Below are positions 8,546-16,782 of a stretch of DNA of 64,000 nt, in pieces. Position 1 is the stretch's first letter; each line of letters starts with the position of its first letter. The notes under the pieces are model-generated. The model was not told the DNA's origin. It saw only the letters and a list, made by a program, of their open reading frames with translations, and did not search any database. The DNA is from CAVRGQ01 sp963720785 (GTDB lineage Bacteria > Actinomycetota > Acidimicrobiia > IMCC26256 > DASPTH01): assembly GCA_963720785.1 (NCBI GenBank), contig CAVRGQ010000008.1:949667-1013666 (forward strand), given 5' to 3'. The position numbers were made by a program, and so were the translations under genes.

Positions 8546-9082
8546 TCATTGCGGCTCCTCGCCCGCGAGCAGACGCTGCGCAGCCGCGGCGAGCTGCTGC
8601 GCGCGCGCCTCGACACCATCGGCGTCGAGGTTCTGCATCGGGTGGTCGAGCACGATGTACGGCAACGGTCGGTCGGTCTCCTGGAACTCGAGCATCTTCC
8701 CCACCACCGACCGGAACGGCTCGGTGAGCACCACGATCGCGGCCACACCGAGCCGCTGCAACAACACGGAGTCGAGCGCACCGCCCGACGAGCAGCTACC
8801 TCAGTCGTGGACGCCGAGGAGCAGCAGACCGCGCTCCTGGGCGAGCATGCCGAGCGTCTGGTCGTCGACGGGGCTGCCCGCGAACTCCTTGCCGCGGATG
8901 TCCTCCTTCACGTCGATCCCCCGCTCACGCAGCAGTTGCCGTGTGCGCCGCAGGATCGCCATGGAGTTGGGCTTGCCGTTGTCGAACAACACAACCTGCG
9001 CGACCTCGGGCACCGTGCGCACCGTGAACGGACCGGTGCGCGGCCGCGGGATCGGGTTGACGAGCTCGTCGATCGTGTCCAT
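8546..9082 (-). CDS. UGSC-motif selenoprotein (in-frame UGA read as selenocysteine)
   Basis: A 178-residue protein if the in-frame TGA at 8803-8801 is read as selenocysteine. Immediately before it is LLLLGVHD and immediately after it GSCSSGGALDSVLLQ, so codons 94-97 spell Sec-Gly-Ser-Cys, the defining motif of the UGSC (seleno)protein family. The downstream part keeps family features to the natural stop (AAIVVLTEPF, then DHPMQN). An imperfect hairpin can be drawn in the mRNA directly after the UGA, as a bacterial SECIS needs (my inference). The ATG at 9082 has GAGGA 8 nt upstream. Standard gene finding splits it into two pieces. Family function is unknown; a thiol/selenol redox role is plausible. 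Sel machinery must be elsewhere in the genome. Confidence 0.88.
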
Positions 9083-9093
9083 GCGCCCCATCC

Positions 9094-10122
9094 TCAGTCG
9101 ATGACCTTCGGCATCACGAAGTAGTTGCCCACCCATCCCGGCACGATCGCACTGAATCTCCCACCGGGCGCGCCGCTCTCGAGGAAGTGGATCTGCTCCT
9201 CGTGGTCGAACGGCGACCGCAGCGTTCCCGGCACGACCTTGCTCTTCTCGCGCGGCCCCGGCGGCATGCGCCCGAGCGCGGCGAGGTGATCGGTGGGCCG
9301 AAGGGTGTGTTCGAACAGGTAGCCCCGGGCCTCGTCACGCGTGAACGTGGCCGCGATGGTCTCGGCGTGCGCGGGGCCGACCACCACGATGCTCGACCCG
9401 AAGTGCCAGTAGTAGTTGGTGCACCCGTTGTGACCGAGGCAGTCGGCGATGGTGTCGAGGATCTGCTCGGCCGTGTTGCCGTAGTGGTTGTTCACGCTGT
9501 TCGGGCCCTCGGCCGCCATGATCGACACGACCGATGCCTCCGCCGGCAGCCCGAGCTGCGTGTGGAACGGGCCCCACTCGGTGTCGGGGTGCTCGGCCAC
9601 GAGGAACGAGAGCCGACCGGGGTGGCCCATGGTGCCGTGGGTGGCCAGCACTCCCCCGCCGCGACCGCAGAAGTGCCGCACCATCTGGGCGTACCGGCCG
9701 ATCGTGGCGTTGATCCTGCAATTGGCGCCGCCGACCGCGTTGGCCTGGTGCTCGAACCCGAGCTCGGCGACGACCGGTCCGCTCACGATGACCATGACCG
9801 CGACCCCGCCGGTGGTGACCTCGACGCCGCTCAGGTTGAAGTCGGGGTCGACGAGCAACTCCGACAGCGGGCGCAGCACCCTGGCGTACTCGGGCTTGCA
9901 GCCCGCCATCACCGCCGCGGCGGCGAGGTGGTCGGCGGCGATCTCCAGCTGCTGCGCCTCGATCGTGCCGACGACCTCGGTGCCGTCGGCCCAGCCCATG
10001 GCGTCGCGCATCGGGTCGACGAGGGCGCGGTAGGGCGGCACGACGGGCAATCCGTCGGACCATCCGCTCTCGAAGCACTGCTCGATGTCGGCGAGCACGT
10101 CGCGATCCCCCGGCCGGTCCAC
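9094..10122 (-). CDS. Companion protein of the UGSC selenoprotein (function unknown)
   Basis: A 342-residue cytosolic protein. Motifs GWSDGLPVVPP (20-30), VMAGCKPEY (71-79) and RINATIGR (136-143), with a THGTMGHPGR loop near 161, match the large domain that, to my memory, regularly neighbours or is fused to UGSC-motif proteins. It lies 11 nt upstream of the selenoprotein gene, so the two should act together. I chose GTG at 10122 because TATTCT sits 7 nt upstream, the leaderless spacing used elsewhere here; an upstream in-frame ATG would include the promoter. Cys75 and Cys135 could be redox or ligand residues. The reaction is unknown. Confidence 0.75.
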   Translation of the reverse strand: MDRPGDRDVLADIEQCFESGWSDGLPVVPPYRALVDPMRDAMGWADGTEVVGTIEAQQLEIAADHLAAAAVMAGCKPEYARVLRPLSELLVDPDFNLSGVEVTTGGVAVMVIVSGPVVAELGFEHQANAVGGANCRINATIGRYAQMVRHFCGRGGGVLATHGTMGHPGRLSFLVAEHPDTEWGPFHTQLGLPAEASVVSIMAAEGPNSVNNHYGNTAEQILDTIADCLGHNGCTNYYWHFGSSIVVVGPAHAETIAATFTRDEARGYLFEHTLRPTDHLAALGRMPPGPREKSKVVPGTLRSPFDHEEQIHFLESGAPGGRFSAIVPGWVGNYFVMPKVID

Positions 10123-10129
10123 GGGGCCG

Positions 10130-10158
10130 AGAATAGTCAGACATTTGCGGATTAACAT
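10130..10158. promoter_or_regulatory. Divergent leaderless promoters with an operator half-site
   Basis: Minus-strand -10 TATTCT (10135-10130) is 7 nt before the GTG at 10122; plus-strand -10 TAACAT (10153-10158) is 8 nt before the ATG at 10167. Between them, CAGACATTT matches the right half of the recurrent CTAG-centred palindrome, so one regulator could control both operons. Confidence 0.55.
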
Positions 10159-10166
10159 CCACCGCC

Positions 10167-11030
10167 ATGTCCACGATGGAGGATCTCAGCGGTCGCGTCG
10201 CAGTCGTCACGGGCGGCGGTTCCGGTCTCGGCGCGGCCATGTGCCGCGAGTTTGCGTCGGCCGGCATGGCCGTCGCCGCCCTCGACATCGACGAGGCGAA
10301 CGCGCAGGCCACCGCCGAGTCGCTCGCCCACGAGTTCGGTGTGCCGACCGTCGCCGCGCGCGTCGACGTGGGCGACACCGCGTCGGTGCACGCCGCTGCT
10401 GCATCGGTGCGCGCCGCGCTCGACGGGTGCGATGTGCTGTGCGCGAACGTCGGCGTGCAGCAGTTCGGCGCGATCGACCGCCTCACCGAGGACGACTGGC
10501 GCTGGGTGCTCGAGGTGAACGTGCTCGGCACCGTGCGCACCGTCGCCGCGTTCCTCCCGATGATCCGCGAGCGCGGCGACTCGAAGGACGCGGGCCTGCG
10601 CCGGGTGGTGCTCACCGCGTCGTCGGGCGCGCTGGTGCCCGGCGTGCGCCTCGCCGCGTACACCGCGAGCAAGGACGCGGTCATCGGCTACGGCGACACG
10701 CTGCGCCAGGAGCTGGCCGACGAGGGCATCGGCGTGATGGTCGTGTTCCCCGCCGGCATGAGCACGCGCCACCTCGAGAGCAGCAAGCTCGCCCGCCCCG
10801 ACGAGATCGGCGAGTGGGTGATCGCGCCCGACGACATCGACGCGATGATGTCGAGCCGCAAGATGGGCGAGGAGCACGTGGCCACCGCGGAGCACGCGGT
10901 ACGCAACCTGCTCACCGATCTGGTCGCGAACGAGCCGTACCTGATCACGCACGGTGCGTACCGCGCGGAGTACCACGCCCGTCTCGCCGCGCTGGAAGCG
11001 GCGTTCGACCGAATGGAGCAGAGCCCGTGA
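10167..11030 (+). CDS. Short-chain dehydrogenase/reductase (SDR)
   Basis: A 287-residue NAD(P)-dependent classical SDR. The cofactor motif TGGGSGLGAAM follows the first strand, Asp-Ile-Asp after the second strand favours NAD(H), NVG replaces the usual NNAG, and the catalytic set is Ser in TASSG with YTASK. It likely oxidises or reduces a hydroxyl/keto group in the pathway of its operon (SDR, NTF2-fold protein, P450, CoA ligase, CoA-transferase). Its stop overlaps the next start (GTGA). First gene of the operon, apparently leaderless. Confidence 0.9.
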   Translation: MSTMEDLSGRVAVVTGGGSGLGAAMCREFASAGMAVAALDIDEANAQATAESLAHEFGVPTVAARVDVGDTASVHAAAASVRAALDGCDVLCANVGVQQFGAIDRLTEDDWRWVLEVNVLGTVRTVAAFLPMIRERGDSKDAGLRRVVLTASSGALVPGVRLAAYTASKDAVIGYGDTLRQELADEGIGVMVVFPAGMSTRHLESSKLARPDEIGEWVIAPDDIDAMMSSRKMGEEHVATAEHAVRNLLTDLVANEPYLITHGAYRAEYHARLAALEAAFDRMEQSP

Positions 11031-11483
11031 GCAACACGCAGGCGGCCGACATCGAGGCCATCAAGAACCTCAAAGCCCGCTACTACCGGTCCATGGACAC
11101 CAAGCAGTGGGACGGCTGGCGCGAGGTGTTCGCCGAGGACGGCTCCATCGACTGCACCGAGGAGGCCCCGCAGAACGGGATCATCGTCGGGCGCGACGAG
11201 TGCATCGCGTTCGTGTCGGGCCAGCTCGAGGGCGTGACCACCTGCCACCACGGTCACATGCCGGAGATCGAGCTCACGTCCGACACGACCGCCACGGGCA
11301 TCTGGGCGATGGAGGACCACCTCTGGGTGCCGGAGGGCCACCCGCTCGGGTTCAAGCACATGCACGGCTACGGCCACTACCACGAGACCTACGTCAAGGT
11401 CGCCACCGAGAATTTCAGGGGGCGCCTGGTACATCAAGACGCTGAAGCTGACGCGCCTGCGCATCGACGCCGAGATGTGGTGA
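11027..11483 (+). CDS. SnoaL-like / NTF2-fold protein, with an apparent +1 frameshift
   Basis: About 152 residues when repaired: an NTF2-like alpha+beta barrel typical of small dehydratases, isomerases or cyclases acting on polycyclic substrates. The N-terminus (AADIEAIKNLKARYYRSMDT) and the conserved strand with HHGHMPEIEL are clear. In the G5 run at 11418-11422 one surplus base moves the frame; without it the end reads GAWYIKTLKLTRLRIDAEMW and stops at 11483. Read literally, the frame runs into the next gene and produces an artificial fusion with the P450. The GTG start overlaps the SDR stop. It may act on the P450 or SDR product. Confidence 0.8.
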
Positions 11484-11494
11484 GAGGGAACGAC

Positions 11495-12730
11495 ATGGAC
11501 TTCACCGTCGAGACTGCCGGCCGCGTGTTCACCGACGCCGCCGCCTACGCGAACGAGCCGTACTGGCACGCGGCCACCGAGTACCTGCGCCGCGAGCACC
11601 CGGTGCCCTACGTCCAGGTCGAGGGCTTCCCCGCGTTCTGGGCGGCCACCCGCTACGACGACGTGATGGACATCGAGCGCAACGTGCACGGTTGGCTCGC
11701 CACCATGCGCCCCGCACTCGGCCCCGACTACGGCGGCGGTGAGCCCGAGGACACGCCCATCCGCACCCTCGTGCAGATGGACCCGCCCGACCACACGAAG
11801 TACCGCAAGATCAGTGCCGACTGGTTCAAGCCCGCGCGCATCGCCGAGTTGGGCGACCGCGCCGCACAGCTCGCGAAGCGTTCGGTCGACCACATGGCCG
11901 AGCTCGGCAACGAATGCGACTTCTTCCGCGACGTCGCGATGGACTTCCCGCTCTACATGATCCTGTCGCTGCTCGGGCTGCCCGAAGAGGACTTCCCGCG
12001 CATGCTCGAGCTCACGCAGGAGATGTTCGGCAGCAGCGACCCCGAGCTCCAGCGCCAGGGCGACGACGCGCACGACCCGATGGCCACGATGCTGGAGTTC
12101 TTCACGTACTTCCAGGGTCTCGTCGACGACCGGCGCGCCAACCCGCGCGACGACCTCGCGTCGGTGATCGCCAACGCGGAGATCGACGGCGAGCTCATCG
12201 GCCTGATGGAGGTGATCGGCTACTACGTGATCATCGCCACCGCGGGGCACGACACCACGAGCTCCGCGATCGGCGGCGCGATGGCCGCACTGCTCGCCAA
12301 CCCCGACCAGATGGACCTGCTGCGCAAGGACCCCGAGCTGATCGGCAGCGCCACCGAGGAGTTCTTCCGCTACGTGTCGCCGGTGAAGCAGTTCGTGCGC
12401 ACCGCGAAGGAGGACCAGGTCGTCGGCGGGGTGACCATCCCCGAGGGCGGGCGGGTGCTGCTGTCGTACCCGTCGGCGAACCGCGACGAGTCGGTGTTCC
12501 CCGACCCGCAGCGCTTCGACCTCACCCGCAACCCGAACAAGCAGATCGCGTTCGGGTTCGGCGCGCACTACTGCCTGGGCACCCACCTCGCCCGGCTCGA
12601 GACCCGTGCGTTCTACAACGAGTTGATGCCGCGCATCGTCGACATCGAGCCCGCGGGCGAGGCCGAGTTCATGCACGCGCTGTTCGTGGGCGGCCCCAAG
12701 CACGTGCCGGTGAGGTACACGCTCCGCTGA
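11495..12730 (+). CDS. Cytochrome P450
   Basis: A 411-residue bacterial class I P450 monooxygenase. The I-helix oxygen-activation motif AGHDTT is at residues 250-255, and the heme-thiolate loop FGFGAHYCLG is at 353-362 with Cys360 as the iron ligand. An FxxxSP-type EEFFRYVSPVK segment marks the K-helix. The ATG follows GAGAGGGA at good spacing, 11 nt after the preceding gene ends. It would hydroxylate a hydrophobic substrate using an external ferredoxin and reductase, which are not in the window. Steroid or terpenoid substrates are plausible from context only. Confidence 0.92.
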   Translation: MDFTVETAGRVFTDAAAYANEPYWHAATEYLRREHPVPYVQVEGFPAFWAATRYDDVMDIERNVHGWLATMRPALGPDYGGGEPEDTPIRTLVQMDPPDHTKYRKISADWFKPARIAELGDRAAQLAKRSVDHMAELGNECDFFRDVAMDFPLYMILSLLGLPEEDFPRMLELTQEMFGSSDPELQRQGDDAHDPMATMLEFFTYFQGLVDDRRANPRDDLASVIANAEIDGELIGLMEVIGYYVIIATAGHDTTSSAIGGAMAALLANPDQMDLLRKDPELIGSATEEFFRYVSPVKQFVRTAKEDQVVGGVTIPEGGRVLLSYPSANRDESVFPDPQRFDLTRNPNKQIAFGFGAHYCLGTHLARLETRAFYNELMPRIVDIEPAGEAEFMHALFVGGPKHVPVRYTLR

Positions 12731-12758
12731 GCCCGCGCAGCGGACATCTGGGCTGCGG

Positions 12759-12764
12759 TAGCTT
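12759..12764 (+). promoter_or_regulatory. -10 element of a leaderless promoter
   Basis: TAGCTT, followed by exactly 7 nt and the ATG at 12772. No Shine-Dalgarno is present, so the acyl-CoA ligase mRNA probably begins at its start codon. Confidence 0.5.
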
Positions 12765-12771
12765 CCCGCCC

Positions 12772-14337
12772 ATGGTGTTCACGGGGGGACCGGCGCCCGC
12801 ACTGCCGCCGACGTACTGGGCCCAGATCGAGGAGACGGCGGCGCGCATCCCCGACTTCGTGCTCATGGAGGACGAGCACGGGCGCTCGCTCACCACCACG
12901 GAGTACCGCGACGAGTGCGCCCGGGTGGCGGCCGGGCTCCTGGCGGCTGGCGTCGAACCCGGCATGGTCGTGAGCTGGATGCTGCCGACGTCGATCGACA
13001 CGCTCGTCGTGATGGGCGCGCTGTCGCGCCTCGGCGTGGTGCAGAACCCGGTCATCACGATGCTGCGCGACCGTGAGGTGCGCTACATCACCAACGAGGC
13101 CCGCACCGAGGTCTTCCTGCACCGCAGCGCATTCCGGGGCACCGACTTCACCGCGTTGGTCGCGCCGATCGCCGAAGAGCTCGGGTTCCGCACGCTGGTG
13201 CTCGACACGCTGCCCACCGGCGACCCGGCCACGTTGCCGCCGGCGCCGGTCGACGAACAACTCGGCGCGCAGCGCCGGATGCTCTATTACACCTCCGGTT
13301 CCACCGCCGACCCGAAGGGCGTGTGGCACTCCGAACGCAGCGCGATGGCCGGCGGCAACGCGTTCGTGGGCGCGATGCGGCCCGACGGCAACGACGTGTA
13401 CCCGATCGTGTTCCCCGTCGCGCACATCGGCGGCATCGGCATGACCACCGCCGCGTTGCGTGGCCCGTACCGCCAGATCATCGTGGAGGCCTGGGATCCG
13501 CAGCGCACGCCGCTCCTCGCCGCGGAGCGCGGCGCCACGTTGCTCGGCACCGCACTCCCCTTCTTCCGCGCGTTCATGGACGCCCAGCTCGCCCACGGCG
13601 ACGAGCCGCTCTACCCGAAGCTGCGCGCCTGCGTGTCGGGTGGCGCGCCGAAGCCCGACGGCCTCCACGAAGAGGTGAAGGCCGTGCTCGGCGGCGTCGG
13701 CGTGCTCGGTGGGTGGGGCCTCACCGAGTTCCCGGGCGCGACCTCGGCCGGCCCCTTCGACCCCGAGGAGATGATGGCCGTCACCGAGGGTCCGCTCGGC
13801 CCCGGGGTCGAGATGAAGGTCGTCGCGAGCGACGGTCACGAGTGCAGCGAACTCGAGGAGGGCGAACTGCGCCTGCGCGGCCCGCAGCAGTTCCTCGGCT
13901 ATGCGAACGCCGCGCTCGACGCCGACGCGTTCGACGCCGATGGCTGGGTGCGCAGCGGCGACCTCGGTGTGGTGCAGCCCGGCGGGTACGTGCAGATCAC
14001 CGGCCGGTTGAAGGACATCATCATCCGCAACGCGGAGAACATCTCGGCAACCGAGATCGAGGACTGTCTCTTCCTGCACCCCGCGATCGCCGACGTCGCC
14101 GTGATCGGCATCCCCGACCCGCGCACCGTCGAGCGCGCGGTGGCCGTGGTGCAGCTCGCACCGGGCCACGACTCGCTCACCCTCGACGACCTCGCGCAGC
14201 ACTGCCTCGGCGCGGGCCTGGCGAAGTGGAAGATCCCCGAGCAGCTCGAGCTGGTCGACGCGATCCCCCGCAACGGCATGGGCAAGATCGAGAAGCCCGC
14301 GCTGCGCAAGCGGTACACGCCGGGCCGACCGGCCTGA
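12772..14337 (+). CDS. AMP-dependent acyl-CoA ligase (ANL superfamily)
   Basis: A 521-residue adenylate-forming enzyme that activates a carboxylic acid to its CoA thioester. The phosphate loop YYTSGSTADPKG is at 172-183, the adenine-binding GGWGLTEF block is present, the hinge region is GRLKDIIIRNAENIS, and the C-terminal catalytic lysine lies in PRNGMGKIEKPAL. Length and motif order are normal. It follows the P450 and precedes a CoA-transferase, so it probably loads the oxidised substrate onto CoA. The carboxylate substrate is unknown. Confidence 0.9.
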   Translation: MVFTGGPAPALPPTYWAQIEETAARIPDFVLMEDEHGRSLTTTEYRDECARVAAGLLAAGVEPGMVVSWMLPTSIDTLVVMGALSRLGVVQNPVITMLRDREVRYITNEARTEVFLHRSAFRGTDFTALVAPIAEELGFRTLVLDTLPTGDPATLPPAPVDEQLGAQRRMLYYTSGSTADPKGVWHSERSAMAGGNAFVGAMRPDGNDVYPIVFPVAHIGGIGMTTAALRGPYRQIIVEAWDPQRTPLLAAERGATLLGTALPFFRAFMDAQLAHGDEPLYPKLRACVSGGAPKPDGLHEEVKAVLGGVGVLGGWGLTEFPGATSAGPFDPEEMMAVTEGPLGPGVEMKVVASDGHECSELEEGELRLRGPQQFLGYANAALDADAFDADGWVRSGDLGVVQPGGYVQITGRLKDIIIRNAENISATEIEDCLFLHPAIADVAVIGIPDPRTVERAVAVVQLAPGHDSLTLDDLAQHCLGAGLAKWKIPEQLELVDAIPRNGMGKIEKPALRKRYTPGRPA

Positions 14338-14377
14338 CCGGCGACCCGGCCCACCTGACCCGCCGCGGCACCTGCTG

Positions 14378-14383
14378 TAGGTT
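14378..14383 (+). promoter_or_regulatory. -10 element of a leaderless promoter
   Basis: TAGGTT, followed by 6 nt and the GTG at 14390; no ribosome binding site is visible. Confidence 0.5.
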
Positions 14384-14389
14384 GCGGCC

Positions 14390-16727
14390 GTGGCAGCCCC
14401 CGGACCGCTCTCCTGGCTGAAGGTCGTCGACCTCACCGATCTCCGCGGCGCGCTGTGCGCCCGGATCCTCGCCGACCTCGGCGCCGACGTGGTGCGGGTG
14501 GAGCGCGCCGGGACGGGCACGGATTCGCTCGCCCACCGGTACCGCAACGCGAACAAGCGAGGCGTCGAGCTCGACGTCACCGACCCCGCCGGCCGCGCCC
14601 GCCTCGACGAGCTGCTCGCCGGCGCCGACGTGCTGGTGGAGAACCTCGATGACCCGTCGTGCGACGCCGCGAACCTGCACAACGACGTGCTCGCCGCCGC
14701 GCACCCGCACCTCGTGCAGGTCGTGCTCGCCGACCTCGGGATGAGCGGACCACGCGCGTCGTGGCACCTCGAAGCCCTGCCCGCGCTCGCGGCGTCGGGC
14801 GCGCTGTGGGCGTCGGGATTCCCGCAGCTGCCGCCGTGCAACGCGCCCGGCCATCTCGCCCACGACTGCGCGGCGGTGTACGGCGCGATCGGCGCGGTCG
14901 CCGGCGTGCTCGACCGCGAGCGGCACGGCGACGGCCGCGGTCAGGTCGTCGAGGTGAGCGTGCAGGAGGCCACGCTCGCGGCCACCATCCCGTGGTCGAT
15001 CGCGATGCAGGACTACGCCGCGCCCGGCTCGTACCTCCCGGTCGACGGCCGGCGCAACGCCGAGGGCGCGTACTGGGTGCTGCCCGCGTCCGACGGCTGG
15101 GTGCGGGTGGTCGTCGGCTCGCCGAAGCAGTGGGCGGGGTTCAAGAAGCTGATGCGCGACCCCGAGGTGTTCGAGGCGGAGGAGTGGACCAATCCACGTT
15201 TCCGGCTGGAGAACGCCGACGTGATCCGCATGGTCTCCGAGGACCGGCTCACCGACCGCACCCGGGCCGAGCTCTTCGCAGAGGCGCTCGGGTACGGCGC
15301 GACGGTGGGCGTGCTGCACCAGCCGAGTGAGTTCGTCGCCCACGCGCAGGTGCGCACGCGTGAGGCATTCGTCGACACCGGCTTCCCGGGAGTGGAGGGC
15401 CTGCCGTTCGCGGCGTCACCGATCCGCCTGGCCCGCACCCCCACGTCGATCCGCGTGCCCGCGCACGTGCGGGACGACGCGGCCTTCGCGCCCGTCGCTT
15501 CGCCCGCAGGCTCACCGCTCGGCGCCGGGAAGGAGCTCCTGCTCGACGGCGTGCGCGTCGTCGAGTTCGGCGTCGCCGCGGTGGTGCCCGAGCTGTGCGC
15601 GGTGCTCTCCGAGCTCGGTGCCGACGTGATCAAGATCGAGTCGATGGCCAACCCCGACGTGTTGCGCATGGGCACGGGACGCGTCGAGCTGGTGAACCAG
15701 AGCTTCACCTTCAACGACGAGTGCCGCGGTCGGCGCAGCGTGCTGCTCGACCTCACCACCGAGCGCGGGCGCGAACTCGCGCTCGCGCTGTGCGCGTCGG
15801 CCGACGTCGTCGCCGAGAACCAGCGCGGCGGCGCGCTCGACCGGCGCGGCCTCGGCTACGACGACGTGCGCGCGCGCAACCCGCGGGTGATCTACGCGTC
15901 GTCGCAGGGCTACGGGAGGGGTGGCCCGTTCGGCGAGATGCCCGCGTACGGACCACTGAACGCCGGGTTCAGCGGTGTGCACATGCTGTGGAACCACCCC
16001 GACGCGCCCTATCCGTGCGGCACGTCGATGAACCACCCCGATCACATCGCGGGTCGGCTCCTGGCCGTCGGCGTACTCGCCGCGCTGCGCGAGCGCGAGG
16101 CGAGCGGCGAGGGCCAGCTCCTCGAACTGGCGCAGACCGAGGCCGCCGCCTACCTGATCGGCGAGAAGTACCTGGAAGCCGCGCGCGACGGCGCCGACCC
16201 GGCGCCCCTCGGCAACGCCCACCCGTCGGCCGCGCCGCACGGCGTGTATCCGTCGGCGGGTGACGACCAGTGGGTCGCGATCGCGGTGATGGATGACGCC
16301 GCATGGGCTCGCCTGTGCGCGGTCGTCGGCTGGAACGCCGATCCTTCACTCGCGCACGCGCCCGTGCGCGTCGCTGCCCGCGCCACGTTGGACGCGCGGC
16401 TCGCCGAGTGGACGGGCACCCGCACCAAGGAGGCCGGGGCCGAGGAGTTGCAGGCCCACGGCGTGTCCGCGATGCCGGTCATGGGCCCGCTCGACCACCA
16501 TGCCGACGAGCACCTGCGCGGCACGCGGCGCGATCGTCACCCTGCACCACGCGCTCGGTGGCGACGAGCGCCACATCGGCAACCCGATCCGGATGTCACG
16601 CCTGGCGCAACGCCGAGCCGAGGCTGCGCCGCTGATGGGCGAGCACACCGAGGAAGTCCTCGGCGAGGTGCTCGGCCTCACGGCCGACGAGGTCGCGCAC
16701 CTCCGCGAGTCCGGCGTCTGCCGCTGA
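14390..16727 (+). CDS. CaiB/BaiF family CoA-transferase, tandem two-domain form, with an apparent +1 frameshift
   Basis: About 779 residues when repaired, twice the usual length: two class III CoA-transferase domains in series. The first opens with WLKVVDLTDLRGALCARIL; the second near residue 380 with DGVRVVEFGVAAVVPELCA. Each has the LGADV(V/I)(R/K)(V/I)E motif. Class III enzymes move CoA between acids or act as racemases through an active-site Asp. Near 16512-16530 one surplus base breaks the frame; afterwards the homologous tail (GAIVTLHHALGGDERHIG to VAHLRESGVCR) continues in another frame to 16727. Last gene of the plus-strand operon; a hairpin follows. Confidence 0.82.
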
Positions 16728-16732
16728 GCCCC

Positions 16733-16779
16733 AACTTGCGTCCAGATCCGACCTCCAGGGGCCTCGAACGACGCAAGTT
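16733..16779. terminator. Bidirectional terminator hairpin at a convergent junction
   Basis: Perfect 10-bp inverted repeat AACTTGCGTC / GACGCAAGTT around a 27-nt loop, between stops at 16727 and 16783. Confidence 0.65.
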
Positions 16780-16782
16780 CGG

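Noticed and set aside
8801..9136. TGA at 8803-8801 as a normal stop, giving a short protein and a separate 73-residue protein
   Set aside because: Sequence on both sides continues one family, with the UGSC motif exactly across the codon and no start site just after it.
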